From assembly GCF_003634935.1 (NCBI RefSeq), contig NZ_RBXO01000001.1:1885501-1949500 (forward strand): 64,000 nt of DNA. The letters run 5' to 3'. Shown here in pieces: positions 50,582 to 60,061 of this stretch. The translations under genes were made by a program, and so were the position numbers. Under the pieces are notes generated by a model, which worked only from the letters and a program-made list of their open reading frames with translations, made no database searches and was not told the DNA's origin. Position 1 is the first letter of the stretch. The number at the start of each line of letters is the position of its first letter. This stretch comes from Saccharothrix australiensis (GTDB lineage Bacteria > Actinomycetota > Actinomycetes > Mycobacteriales > Pseudonocardiaceae).

Positions 50582-53572
50582 TCAGTCCCGCGGTGCTCGG
50601 TCCTGGCGGCGACCGGGCCCGCCCGGCGCGCGTCCGCACACCTCGCCCGGAGCGCCCGACCCGGCGGCGAGTTCGGCCCGCGCCGCGCGCTCGACGATCC
50701 GCAGCCCCTGCCGCGTGGCGAGGGCGAGGGCCTCCCCGCACAGCGCCGCGGCCTCCTCCGGTTCGCCCCGCAGCCGCCGCACGCCCGCGAGCCCGACCAG
50801 CGCGTTGGCCTCGCCGAACCGGAACCCGATGCGCCGGGCCTTGGTGAGCGCCTGCTGGAACTGCTCGTCGGCGGTGCGCAGGTCGCCCAGGTCCCGGTGC
50901 GCCGACGCCATGACCACCAGCACGTTCGTGGTCACGCGCTGGTCGCCGTCGTCCCTCAGCTCGGCCAGCGCCCGCTCCGCCGACGCCAGCGCCGCCGCGG
51001 GCTCGCCCAGGTCCAGCCGCACGGCGGCGACGGCTTCCAGCGCGCGGGCGGTCGCCGTCCGGAACCCCGACTCGCGGCTGAGCCGCAGCGCCTCGGCGAG
51101 CTGCTCCAGCGCGCGGCCCGGCTCGCCCCGGAGCCGGGCCGTCACGCCGAGCAGGGTGCGGGCGGCGATCTCGCCGGCGCGCAGGCCGTCCGCCGTGCTC
51201 GCCGCGAGCGCCTCGCCGAACAGGTCCTCCGCCTCGGCGAGGCGGTCGGCGTCGATCGCCAGAACGCCCAGGCCGGTCAGCACCGCCGTCTCACCCGACC
51301 GCGGCCCGCCGGACCGGCGGTTGAGCGCCAGGCACGCCTCCAGGTCGGCCCGCGCGCCCGCGAGGTCGCCCGCGTCCAGCCGCACCAGCCCCAGCGCACC
51401 GCGCACGCCCGCCTCGGAGGTCCGGTCGCCGGACGCCCGGTGCAGCTCGACCGACCGCTCGTACTGGGCGATGGACGTCTCGAAGTCGCCCAGCCGCCAG
51501 TGCAGGGCGCCCAGGTTCTGCCGCATCGCGGCCTCGCCCGCCCGGTCGCGCTGCTCGTGCGCCGCGTCCAGCCCGTAGTGGGCGGTGGTCAGCCACTCGG
51601 TGACGTGCTTGCCGAGCCACAGGTAGCCGCGCAGGCCGTCGGCCAGCCGCCACGAGACCTCCGCCGGACCGCGCTCGGCGGCCGACCGGATCGCGGCGGT
51701 GAGGTTCGCGCGCTCGGCGTCCAGCCACGCCCTGGCCTGCGCGGCGGTCTCGACGCGGGGCAGCCGCACGGCCCCGCCGTCGGTCGCGGGCAGCCGCATG
51801 AGGTCCGGGTAGAGCAGGTCGGCGCAGTGGTCGACGGCGCGCACGTAGAACCGGAGCAGCCTGATCCGCGCCTGCGTGGTGTCCTCGGCCGGTTCGGCGG
51901 CGAACCGCGCCGGCTCCTCGTGGAACGCGTACCGCCCGCCGTGCGCCCGCAGCAGCCGCGCGGCGGCGAGCTGGGCCAGCAGCGCGGCGGCGGTGTCCAC
52001 CGGCAGGTCGGCCGCGTTCGCCGCCGCCTCGGCCGTGAAGTCCGGCCCCGGCACCGCGCTGAGCAGCCGGAACAGGCGGCGGGCCGCGGGCGGGAGGTCG
52101 GCGTGCGCGAGTTCGCGCGGGTGGCGGTCGCCGAGGCGGTCCAGGTAGCGGGCCACCGAGCCGCCGCCGATCGACGCGGCGGCGATGCGCAGGGCCGGCG
52201 GCAGGCGGCCGCAGCGCTCGGCCAGCTCCTCGGCGGGCGCGCCGGTGCGGCCCAGCAGCTCCAGCGCCTCGGCCGTGGTCAGCGGCTCCAGGGCGATCCG
52301 CCGCGCGCCGTCCACGGCGATCAGGCCGCGCAGGTCGTCCCGGCTGGTGATCAGCACCGGGCAGCCCGCCGCGCCCGGCAGCAGCGGGCGGACCTGGTCG
52401 GGCGCGGTGGCGTCGTCCAGCACCAGCAGCATCCGGCGGCCGGCCAGCAGCGAGCGGAACAGCGAGCCCTGCTCGTCGTGGTCCACCGGGATCTGCTCCG
52501 GCGGCACGCCCAGCGCCCGGAGGAACCCGGTCAGCACGTCCGCCGCGGCGGGCGCCGGACCGGGCGCGTGCCCGCGCAGGTCCACGTACAGCCGGCCGTC
52601 CGGGAACCGGTGGCGCAGCCGGTGCGCGAGCCGCACCGCGAGCGCCGTCTTGCCCACCCCGGCCACGCCGGTCAGCACCACGATGGGGACCGCCGTGCCG
52701 GTCTCGTCCGGCGCGATCAGCCGGGTGATCCGGTCGGCCACCTCGACCCGCCCGACGAACCCCGGCACGTCCGGCGGCAGGTCGTCGGGCACGTCCGGGT
52801 CGACCCGCTCGGCGGGCGCGGCCAGCGCCGGGTCGCCCACCAGGATCGCCTGGTGCAGCCCGCGCAGCTCCGGGCCGGGCTCGATGCCCAGCTGGTCGCC
52901 CAGCAGCCGGTCGACCCGCCGGAACGCCTCCAGCGCCTCGGCCTGCCTGCTGCACCGGTACAGGGCGACCATCAGCTGCGCCCAGAACCGCTCCCGCAGC
53001 GGGTGGTCCGAGGTCAGGCCGCGCAGCACCGGCACCAGGCGCTCGTGGTTGCCCAGGGCGAGCTCGACGTCGTTGCGCTCCTCGTGCGCGACCATCAGCC
53101 GCTCGGTCAGGCGCGGCACCTCGTCGTGGCGCAGCGACTCCGACGGCACGTCGGCGAGCGCCGGACCGCGCCACAGGTCCAGCGCGCCCGCGTACAGGTC
53201 GGCGGCGCGTGCCGGCTCACCCCGCCGCGCGGCCTGGCGGGCCAGGTCGGCGGCGGTGGCGAAGCGGTGCACGTCCACCTGCTCGGGCGTCACCACCAGC
53301 CGGTAGCCGTCGGGCGTGGTGCGGATCAGCGAAGGGTCGCCCAGCAGTTGCCGCAGCCGCATGACGTAGGTCTGGAGGGTGCCGCGCGTCCGCGCGGGCG
53401 GATCGGCGCCCCACAGGAACGCCACCAGCTCGTTCACCGGCACCACCCGGCCCGCGCGCAGCGACAGCGCCGCCAGCAGCGCCCGGTGCTTGCCCGCGCG
53501 CACGGCGACGTCACGGCCGTCGATGCGCACCGCGAGGGGACCGAGCAGCCCGACCGACGGACCCGATCCCAT
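50582..53572 (-). CDS. AfsR/SARP-family transcriptional regulator with NB-ARC and TPR domains
   Basis: The 996-residue protein has an OmpR-like winged-helix domain (residues 1-95), a bacterial transcriptional activator domain (BTAD, to about 245), an NB-ARC ATPase with Walker A GVAGVGKTALA near residue 302 and a C-terminal TPR region (about 600-960). This architecture is typical of pathway-specific or pleiotropic activators of antibiotic production (AfsR, RedD type). ATG 53572 has GAGGAG upstream. No biosynthetic cluster is adjacent. It interrupts the conserved pimB-fadD15 order, so its targets may lie elsewhere or it may act on these envelope genes. Confidence 0.93.
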   Translation of the reverse strand: MGSGPSVGLLGPLAVRIDGRDVAVRAGKHRALLAALSLRAGRVVPVNELVAFLWGADPPARTRGTLQTYVMRLRQLLGDPSLIRTTPDGYRLVVTPEQVDVHRFATAADLARQAARRGEPARAADLYAGALDLWRGPALADVPSESLRHDEVPRLTERLMVAHEERNDVELALGNHERLVPVLRGLTSDHPLRERFWAQLMVALYRCSRQAEALEAFRRVDRLLGDQLGIEPGPELRGLHQAILVGDPALAAPAERVDPDVPDDLPPDVPGFVGRVEVADRITRLIAPDETGTAVPIVVLTGVAGVGKTALAVRLAHRLRHRFPDGRLYVDLRGHAPGPAPAAADVLTGFLRALGVPPEQIPVDHDEQGSLFRSLLAGRRMLLVLDDATAPDQVRPLLPGAAGCPVLITSRDDLRGLIAVDGARRIALEPLTTAEALELLGRTGAPAEELAERCGRLPPALRIAAASIGGGSVARYLDRLGDRHPRELAHADLPPAARRLFRLLSAVPGPDFTAEAAANAADLPVDTAAALLAQLAAARLLRAHGGRYAFHEEPARFAAEPAEDTTQARIRLLRFYVRAVDHCADLLYPDLMRLPATDGGAVRLPRVETAAQARAWLDAERANLTAAIRSAAERGPAEVSWRLADGLRGYLWLGKHVTEWLTTAHYGLDAAHEQRDRAGEAAMRQNLGALHWRLGDFETSIAQYERSVELHRASGDRTSEAGVRGALGLVRLDAGDLAGARADLEACLALNRRSGGPRSGETAVLTGLGVLAIDADRLAEAEDLFGEALAASTADGLRAGEIAARTLLGVTARLRGEPGRALEQLAEALRLSRESGFRTATARALEAVAAVRLDLGEPAAALASAERALAELRDDGDQRVTTNVLVVMASAHRDLGDLRTADEQFQQALTKARRIGFRFGEANALVGLAGVRRLRGEPEEAAALCGEALALATRQGLRIVERAARAELAAGSGAPGEVCGRAPGGPGRRQDRAPRD

Positions 53573-53750
53573 CCTCTTCTCCTCGGCCGGCGCGTACCGC
53601 GTGCCCCCAGCCGGCCACCGCTGACGGCGCGAGTCACCGCCGCGTCAGCGATACGACAGCGCGCTCGGGCAGTCTTGGGACGTCCCGGTTGGGGGACCGG
53701 GACAACAGAACTTCTCGAATCCGCGCCAGCGGATGACGATCACTGGGGGT

Positions 53751-53787
53751 CGAGTGGCCCGCACCGGGTTCCGGTGCGGGCCACTCG
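53751..53787 (-). terminator. Terminator downstream of fadD15
   Basis: A perfect 17-bp stem with a 3-nt GTT loop, about 40 bp past the fadD15 stop in the 256-bp gap before the AfsR-type gene start. Confidence 0.75.
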
Positions 53788-53828
53788 TCTGTCCGCCAGC
53801 ACTCTAGGCCACCGGGCCGGGCCGTGTC

Positions 53829-55637
53829 TCAATTCGCGTAAATCGCCTCGATGTCCTGCTTGTAGGTGGACGCCACGACCGAGCGGCGCAGCTTCAGGCT
53901 CGGCGTCATCTCACCGCCCGCCTCGGTGAAGTCCACCGGCAGGATGCGGAACTTCTTGATCGCCTCGGCCTTGGACACCGCCTCGTTGGCCTCGTCCACG
54001 GCCGCCTGGATCACACCGCGCAACGTCTCGTCGTCGAGCAGGTCCGCCACGGTCGCCGACGTCGGCTTGCCGTGCTGCTCCTTCCACGCCGGGAAGAACT
54101 CCGGGTCGATGGTGATCAGCGCGCCGATGAACGGCTGCGCGTCGCCCACCACCATGCACTGGCTGATCAGCGGGTGCGCCCGCAGGCGGTCCTCCAGCAG
54201 CGCGGGCGACACGTTCTTGCCGCCCGCCGTGACGATGATCTCCTTCTTGCGGCCGGTGATCCGCAGGAAGCCGTCCTCGTCGAGCTCGCCGAGGTCGCCG
54301 CTGTGGAACCAGCCGTCCTCCAGCGCCTCCTCGGTGGCGGCGGGGTTGTTCCAGTAGCCGCGGAACACCACGTCGCCCTTGACCAGGACCTCGCCGTCCT
54401 CGGCGATGCGCACCGCGGTGCCCGCGACCGGGCGGCCGACCGTGCCCACCCGGAACGCCGCCTCGGTGTTCACGCACGCCGCCGCGCTGGTCTCGGTCAG
54501 GCCGTAGCCCTCCAGCACCGGCACGCCGACGCCGCGGAAGAAGTGCGCGAGCCGGTCGCCCAGCGGCGCGCCGCCGGACACCGCCGCGATGCACCGGCCG
54601 CCCAGCGCCGCCTGGAGCTTGGCGTAGACGAGCTTGCCGAACAGCGCGTGCTTGAGCTTCAGGCCGAGGCCGGGTCCGCCCGCGTCCAGCGCCTGGCTGT
54701 ACTCGACGGCGGTCGCCTCGGCGGCGTCGAAGACCTTGCCCTTGCCCGCCGCGTGCGCCTTCTGCTTGGCGCCGTTGTAGACCTTCTCGAACACGCGCGG
54801 CACGGCCACCACGAACGTCGGCCGGAACGACTGGAGGTCGTCCACCAGGTTCCGCACGTCCGGGGTGTGCCCCAGGGTGACGCGCGTGTACACGCCGCAC
54901 AGGGCGATCGCGCGGGCCAGGATGTGCGCCAGCGGCAGGAACACCAGCAGCGCGTTACCCGCCTGCATGAGCTGCGGGAACGCCGCCACGTCCGACCGCA
55001 CCTCGGACAGCAGGTTGTGGTGGGTCAGCTCGCAGCCCTTGGGCCGGCCGGTGGTGCCGGAGGTGTAGACGATGGTCGCGGTGTCGTCCGCGCCGACCTC
55101 CTTGCGCCGCGCCCGCGCGTCGTCGTCGGACACGCCCGCGCCCAGCGCGGTCAGCTCGTCGATCGCGCCCGCCGCGTCCCCGCTCGGGCCCTCGACGCGC
55201 CACACGTTGCGCACCTCGGGCAGCCCGGCCACCACCGAGTCGACGGTCGCGTGGTGCGCGGCGGTCTCCACGAACACGGCCTTGGCCGACGAGTCGGACA
55301 GGATCCACTCGACCTGTTCGGCCGAGGACGTCTCGTAGATCGGCACCACCACGCAGCCCGCGTGCCAGACCGCGAAGTCCAGCAGCGTCCACTCGTAGCG
55401 GGTCTTGGACATCAGGCCGACCCGGTCGCCCGGTCGCAGGCCCGCCGCGATCAGGCCCTTGGCGACCGCCAGCACCTGGGCGGCGAAGTCGCGGGCCGTG
55501 ACGTCCACCCAGGTCCCGTCGACGCGGCGGCGGAAGCTGACGGCGTTGCCGAAGCGCTCCGCGTTCGCCCACACCATGTCGGTGAGGTTCTCCTCGGCAG
55601 CCACAGTGGCGGTGGCGGGGACGCTGAACTCGCGCAC
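53829..55637 (-). CDS. fadD15: Long-chain acyl-CoA synthetase (FadD15-like)
   Basis: The 602-residue AMP-forming ligase has the P-loop IVYTSGTTGRPKG, the GYGLTETSA motif and the C-terminal catalytic Lys in GRKKEIIVTAGGKN. It activates fatty acids to acyl-CoA for lipid metabolism. GTG 55637 is preceded by GGAGG five bases upstream. The frame continues upstream to 55973 on the opposite strand of the next gene, which is not credible. It is divergent from the SRPBCC gene, as in M. tuberculosis Rv2187/Rv2186c. Confidence 0.94.
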   Translation of the reverse strand: MREFSVPATATVAAEENLTDMVWANAERFGNAVSFRRRVDGTWVDVTARDFAAQVLAVAKGLIAAGLRPGDRVGLMSKTRYEWTLLDFAVWHAGCVVVPIYETSSAEQVEWILSDSSAKAVFVETAAHHATVDSVVAGLPEVRNVWRVEGPSGDAAGAIDELTALGAGVSDDDARARRKEVGADDTATIVYTSGTTGRPKGCELTHHNLLSEVRSDVAAFPQLMQAGNALLVFLPLAHILARAIALCGVYTRVTLGHTPDVRNLVDDLQSFRPTFVVAVPRVFEKVYNGAKQKAHAAGKGKVFDAAEATAVEYSQALDAGGPGLGLKLKHALFGKLVYAKLQAALGGRCIAAVSGGAPLGDRLAHFFRGVGVPVLEGYGLTETSAAACVNTEAAFRVGTVGRPVAGTAVRIAEDGEVLVKGDVVFRGYWNNPAATEEALEDGWFHSGDLGELDEDGFLRITGRKKEIIVTAGGKNVSPALLEDRLRAHPLISQCMVVGDAQPFIGALITIDPEFFPAWKEQHGKPTSATVADLLDDETLRGVIQAAVDEANEAVSKAEAIKKFRILPVDFTEAGGEMTPSLKLRRSVVASTYKQDIEAIYAN

Positions 55638-55748
55638 GTCGACCTCCGGACGTTGTTTGTTACCGGTGGGGAAACCTAGCCTGTGATTCCGGCGATACAC
55701 CAGGCCGGTGGGGTGTTCCGTGACCGTGTCGTGGCACTCTTCCCAGCC

Positions 55749-56129
55749 GTGCCGAGCGTGGACGTGGTGGACGAGACATTCCTCGCAGTGCCTCCCGAGG
55801 TGGTGGCGGCGGCCTTCGCGGAGCCGTCGTCGTGGGCGCGGTACTGGCCCGACCTCATTCTGGACGTCTACCTCGACCGGGGCGCACGGGGACTGCGCTG
55901 GACGGTCGACGGCGCGTTGGTCGGGACGATGGAGGTGTGGCTGGAGCCGGTGCTGGACGGCACCCTGCTCCATTACTTCCTGCGTGCGGACCTGCGCGGC
56001 GAGGCGTCACCCGGACGCGTCCGAAAGGAGGTGCGCCGCCGCCAGTTGGCCGCCAAAGAGGTGTCGCTGGGCCTGAAGACGACCTTGGAAGGCGGGCGCG
56101 CACCCGGCGAGCCGCCCGCGCTGCCGTAG
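55749..56129 (+). CDS. SRPBCC-fold protein (Rv2186c-like), unknown function
   Basis: A 126-residue product with the alternating pattern of START/polyketide-cyclase-like proteins (VDVVDETFLAVPPEVVAAAF, GTMEVWLEPVLDGTLLHYFL). The start is uncertain. GTG 55749 gives the usual family length, but the frame is open to GTG 55683, which abuts a TAGCCT box. The stop TAG is also the -10 region of the next gene. Confidence 0.8.
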   Translation: MPSVDVVDETFLAVPPEVVAAAFAEPSSWARYWPDLILDVYLDRGARGLRWTVDGALVGTMEVWLEPVLDGTLLHYFLRADLRGEASPGRVRKEVRRRQLAAKEVSLGLKTTLEGGRAPGEPPALP

Positions 56130-56139
56130 ATTTCGAGGT

Positions 56140-56928
56140 GTGCGGGTTCACGTCGTCTCGGATGTCCACGGCAACGCGGAAGCCCTCGCCAGGGCGGGCG
56201 ACGGCGCCGACGCCCTCGTGGTCCTGGGTGACCTGGTCGACTTCGTCGACTACCACGACCACGGCAAGGGCATCCTCGGCCGGGTCTTCGGCGCGGAGAA
56301 GGTCGAGGTCTTCGCCCGGCTGCGGCGCGGCCGGGCGGGCACGGAGACCGTGCGCTACATCCGGTCGCTGTGGGACAGCCTGGACGACGCGGCGTCCGTG
56401 GTGCGGGAGGCCGTGCTGGAGCAGTACGCCGAGCTGTTCGCCGCGATGAGCGCCCCGACCTACGCGACGCCGGGCAACGTGGACAGCCCCGAGCTGTGGC
56501 CGCGGTTCGCCCACGACGGCGTGCACGTGCTCGACGGCGACGCGGTGGAGATCGGCGGCCTGCGGTTCGGGTTCGTCGGCGGCGCGCTGCGCTCGCCGGG
56601 TTTCGTGCGGCGGCCCGGCGCGCCCTGGTACCCCTACCTGCGCACCGAGGAGGAGTTCGGCGCGGCGCTCGCCCGCGTGGGCGAGGTGGACGTGCTGTGC
56701 ACGCACATCCCGCCCGCCGTGGCGGAGCTGACCTACGACGTGGTCGCGCGCCGGCCCGAGCTGGGCTCCACGTCGCTGCTGGAGGTCATCGGGCGGACAG
56801 GGCCGCGCTGGTCGGTGTTCGGGCACGTGCACCAGCCGATGGCGCGCCGGGTGCGCGTCGGGTGGACGGAGTGCGTCAACGTCGGCCACTTCCAGCGCAG
56901 CGGCACGCCCCACGTGTTGCGCTGGTGA
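56140..56928 (+). CDS. Calcineurin-like metallophosphoesterase
   Basis: The 262-residue enzyme has the metallophosphoesterase motifs DVHGN (residue 8 on), GDLVDF, GNVD, and GHVHQP near the C-terminus, which bind two metals. The substrate is unknown. GTG 56140 lies seven bases after TAGATT, which overlaps the stop of the preceding gene, so it is probably transcribed from its own leaderless promoter. Confidence 0.9.
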   Translation: MRVHVVSDVHGNAEALARAGDGADALVVLGDLVDFVDYHDHGKGILGRVFGAEKVEVFARLRRGRAGTETVRYIRSLWDSLDDAASVVREAVLEQYAELFAAMSAPTYATPGNVDSPELWPRFAHDGVHVLDGDAVEIGGLRFGFVGGALRSPGFVRRPGAPWYPYLRTEEEFGAALARVGEVDVLCTHIPPAVAELTYDVVARRPELGSTSLLEVIGRTGPRWSVFGHVHQPMARRVRVGWTECVNVGHFQRSGTPHVLRW

Positions 56929-56955
56929 CCGCGGCCACCGGGTAGCCTCCCCGGC

Positions 56956-57393
56956 ATGGCCGACGAGTCCACCCAGTCCATCGTCATCGACGCGGCGCCC
57001 TCGGAGATCGTTGCGGTGATCGCCGACTTCGACGCGTACCCGGCGTGGGCCAACGGGATGAAGCGCACCGAGGTGTTGGAGACCAGGGCGGACGGCTACG
57101 CGGCGCAGGTGAAGTTCAACATCGACCAGGGCCCGATCAAGGACGAGTACGTCCTCGCCTACGACGAGTGGTCGCCGCGGCGGATCTCGTGGCACCTGGT
57201 CAAGGGGCAGATGCAGAAGTTCCAGGAAGGCAGCTACGTCTTCACCGAGCGGGGCGGCTCGACCGAGGTGACCTACACGCTGTCCGTGCAGCTCGTGGTG
57301 CCGATGATCGGCCTGTTCCGGCGCAAGGCCGAGAAGATGATCATGGACACGGCGCTGAAGGAGCTCAAGCGCCGCGTGGAAAACGCTGGATGA
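56956..57393 (+). CDS. SRPBCC (polyketide cyclase-like) protein, Rv2185c-like
   Basis: A 145-residue START-like protein starting MADESTQSIVIDAAPSEIVA, with conserved GQMQKFQEGSYVF and VPMIGLFRRKAEK. It is conserved next to the ArsA-type ATPase in actinobacteria; its ligand is unknown. ATG 56956 lies seven bases after TAGCCT (56943-56948), so it is likely leaderless. Its stop overlaps the next start (ATGA). Confidence 0.9.
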   Translation: MADESTQSIVIDAAPSEIVAVIADFDAYPAWANGMKRTEVLETRADGYAAQVKFNIDQGPIKDEYVLAYDEWSPRRISWHLVKGQMQKFQEGSYVFTERGGSTEVTYTLSVQLVVPMIGLFRRKAEKMIMDTALKELKRRVENAG

Positions 57394-58583
57394 GCGCACG
57401 CCTGCTGCTGTTCACCGGCAAGGGCGGGGTCGGCAAGACCACCCTCGCCGCCGCCACCTCGGCCGCGTTGGCGGCCGGCGGGCGCAAGGCGCTGGTCGTG
57501 TCGACCGACCCGGCGCACTCCCTGGGCGACGCGTTCGGCGTCACCCTCGGCGTCGAGGCCACCGAGGTCGACGCGGGCCTGCACGCCGCGCAGGTCGACC
57601 CCCGCGCCCTGGTCGACGGCTCGTGGCGGGAGCTGCGCGGTCACCTGCGGACCGTGCTCGCCGGCGCGGGCGTCGACGAGCTGGCCGCCGAGGAGCTGAC
57701 CGTGCTGCCCGGCGTGGAGGAGCTGCTGGCGCTCACCGAGGTGCGCCGCCTCGCGGTGACCGGCCCGTGGGACGTCGTGGTGGTCGACTGCGGCCCGACC
57801 GCGGAGACGCTGCGGCTGCTGGCGCTGCCCGAGGCGGTCGGGTCCTACCTGGAGCGGCTGTTCCCGACCCACCGCCGGGTGGTGCGCGGCCTGCTGGCCG
57901 GGCTCGCGGGCGGCGCCGCGTCGGTCGAGAGGTGGGACGCCACCGCCGACGCGCTCGGCCGGCTCGCGGAGCGCCTCGACCAGCTGCGCGGCCTGCTGAC
58001 CTCGGCGGACACCAGCGTCCGGCTGGTGCTGACGCCCGAGCGGGTGGTCGCGGCCGAGACCAGGCGCACGGTGACCGCGCTGGCGCTCCAGGGCATCCGC
58101 GTCGACGGCGTGGTGGCCAACCGGCTCGTGCCCGACCCCGGCGGCGACACCGGGCAGGCGGCGGCGTGGCTGCGGACCCGGCGGACCGAGCAGGAGGCCG
58201 TGCTCGCGGCGCTGGCCGACCTGGGACCGGTGCGCACCGTCGAGCACCGGGCCGCCGAACCGGTCGGCGTGCCCGCCCTGCTGGCCGTCGCCGACGCCCT
58301 CTACCGGGGGGCGGACCCGCTGGCGGGCGACGGCGCGGACGAGCCGCTGATCGCCGTCGACCGGGTCGGCGACGAGTACGAGCTGCGGCTGTCGCTCGCC
58401 GTCGGCGACTCCGACCTCGACCTCGCGCGGGTCGGCGACGACCTGGCGGTGACCGTCGACGGCCGGCGCAGGCTGATCGCCCTGCCGTCGCTGCTGCGGC
58501 GCTGCGAGGTCGTCGGCGCGGAACTGGACGACACCGGGTTGGCGGTGCGCTTCCGCCCCGACCCCGACCTCTGGATGCGGTGA
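57390..58583 (+). CDS. ArsA/GET3-family ATPase (Rv2184c-like)
   Basis: The 397-residue protein has the deviant Walker A of the family (GKGGVGKTTLA, residues 10-20), a switch region DPAHSLGDAFG, and a C-terminal beta-rich domain. Actinobacterial members sit beside envelope genes and are not linked to arsenic resistance. ATG 57390 overlaps the SRPBCC stop, and its stop overlaps the next start, so the genes are coupled. Confidence 0.9.
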   Translation: MSARLLLFTGKGGVGKTTLAAATSAALAAGGRKALVVSTDPAHSLGDAFGVTLGVEATEVDAGLHAAQVDPRALVDGSWRELRGHLRTVLAGAGVDELAAEELTVLPGVEELLALTEVRRLAVTGPWDVVVVDCGPTAETLRLLALPEAVGSYLERLFPTHRRVVRGLLAGLAGGAASVERWDATADALGRLAERLDQLRGLLTSADTSVRLVLTPERVVAAETRRTVTALALQGIRVDGVVANRLVPDPGGDTGQAAAWLRTRRTEQEAVLAALADLGPVRTVEHRAAEPVGVPALLAVADALYRGADPLAGDGADEPLIAVDRVGDEYELRLSLAVGDSDLDLARVGDDLAVTVDGRRRLIALPSLLRRCEVVGAELDDTGLAVRFRPDPDLWMR

Positions 58584-58921
58584 TGGACGCCAAGCTCGCC
58601 GAAGAACTGCGCCTGCTGCTCGACGCCGCCGCCGACCGCGCCCAGCCGTGGCTGCACAGGCTCGCCGCCGACGGCGGGCACGACGCCCGGACCTGCGGCT
58701 GGTGCCCGCTGTGCAACGCGGTGGCCCTGGTCCGCGGCGACCGCTCGGAACTCGCGGCCCGCGCCGCCGAGCACGTCTCCGGCCTGATCGCCCTGCTGCG
58801 GGAAGCCCTGGCCGAACCGGTCGACCGGCCCGGCGGCGCGGACGAGCAGCCGCCCGCCGAGCCGCGCGTGCAGCGCATCCCCGTGGTGCGGTCGGCGGGG
58901 ACCCGGCGGACACCGTGCTGA
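58583..58921 (+). CDS. Small conserved protein with CxxCxxC motif (Rv2183c-like)
   Basis: A 112-residue protein whose only striking feature is CGWCPLCNA near residue 38, a possible metal site. ATG 58583 overlaps the ArsA stop, and its 3' end overlaps the ROK kinase start by a few bases, so the set is compact and probably co-transcribed. Function unknown. Confidence 0.8.
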   Translation: MDAKLAEELRLLLDAAADRAQPWLHRLAADGGHDARTCGWCPLCNAVALVRGDRSELAARAAEHVSGLIALLREALAEPVDRPGGADEQPPAEPRVQRIPVVRSAGTRRTPC

Positions 58922-59886
58922 CCGTCGGCGTCGACGTCGGCGGCACGAGCGTCCGGGCCGGCGTGGTGGACGCCGACGGGGCGGTCCTCGACACGGCGCG
59001 CGCACCGACCCCGTCCGGGGAGGAGTCGCTGGAGGAGGCCATCGGCGCGGCCGTGGCCGAGGTCGCCTCCCGCCACCGGGTCGGCGCGGTCGGGCTCGCC
59101 GTGGCCGGGTTCGTCGCGGCCGACCGGCGGCGGGTGCTGTTCGCGCCGCACCTGGCGTGGCGGCAGGCGCCGGTCGCCGAGCGCATCGCGCGCCGCGTCG
59201 GGCTGCCCGTGGTGCTGGAGCACGACGCCAACGCGGCGGCGCTGGCCGAGCACCGGTTCGGGGCGGCGCGGGGCGCGCGCATCGCGTCCCTGGTGGCCCT
59301 CGGCACCGGCATCGGCGGTGCGCTGCTCGTCGACGGCGAGGTCTTCCGGGGCGCGCACGGCGTGGCGCCCGAACTGGGGCACCTGCGGCTGGTGCCCGAC
59401 GGTCGGCCCTGCCCGTGCGGCAGGCACGGCTGCTGGGAGCGCTACTGCAGCGGCACGGCCCTGGCCGCGACCGCCGTGGAACTGCTGGCCCGCCACCCCG
59501 GTGGGTCGACCCTGCTGGCGCGGGAAGCCCTGGGCGACTCCCGCGCGGTGACCGGGCGGCGGGTGGCGGCGGCGGCGCGCGACGGCGACCCGCTGGCGGA
59601 GCGCGCCATGTCCGACCTGGCGCGCTGGCTGGGCGAGGGGCTGGCGCTGGTCGCCGACGTCTACGACCCCGAGGTGGTGGTCATCGGCGGCGGCGTGTCG
59701 GAGTCCGCGCCCCTGTTCCTGGACGAGGCGCGGGAGCGGTACGCGTCCGTGGTGACCGGGGCGGGGCACCGGCCGCTGGCCCGCATCCGGACGGCCCAGC
59801 TGGGTGACGACGCCGGCATCGTGGGCGTGGCGGTCCTGGCGCGTGAGCTGGTCGCGTCGCGCTCGGTCCGCAACGGCTGTCGCTGA
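58915..59886 (+). CDS. ROK-family glucokinase
   Basis: The 323-residue sugar kinase has the phosphate-binding VDVGGTSVRAGVVD, the ROK glucose motif EHDANAAALAEH, the zinc site CPCGRHGCWERYCSG and the C-terminal GGGVSESAP. Glucokinases of this type, GlkA in Streptomyces, phosphorylate glucose and mediate carbon catabolite repression. GTG 58915 is the first start before the conserved core and lies within the end of the previous gene. Confidence 0.92.
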   Translation: MLTVGVDVGGTSVRAGVVDADGAVLDTARAPTPSGEESLEEAIGAAVAEVASRHRVGAVGLAVAGFVAADRRRVLFAPHLAWRQAPVAERIARRVGLPVVLEHDANAAALAEHRFGAARGARIASLVALGTGIGGALLVDGEVFRGAHGVAPELGHLRLVPDGRPCPCGRHGCWERYCSGTALAATAVELLARHPGGSTLLAREALGDSRAVTGRRVAAAARDGDPLAERAMSDLARWLGEGLALVADVYDPEVVVIGGGVSESAPLFLDEARERYASVVTGAGHRPLARIRTAQLGDDAGIVGVAVLARELVASRSVRNGCR

Positions 59887-60061
59887 CGTTCCGGGGCCGG
59901 CCGATGGCGGGGCCGTCGTTCCGGGCGTCGGCTGACGCCTCCGGGCGTGCGGTGGGCGGGTCGTCGTTGCGGGCGTCGGCGTCGGTGGCCGTGGTGGGCC
60001 GCCCGGACTGCTTCCGCCCGCCCTTGGACGGCCTGCCGTTGCGGGGGACCGCCCCGCCGCC

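Noticed and set aside
50456-53929. A 1157-codon plus-strand frame opposite the AfsR-type gene
   Set aside because: It is a shadow of the SARP gene; the domain evidence is all on the minus strand.
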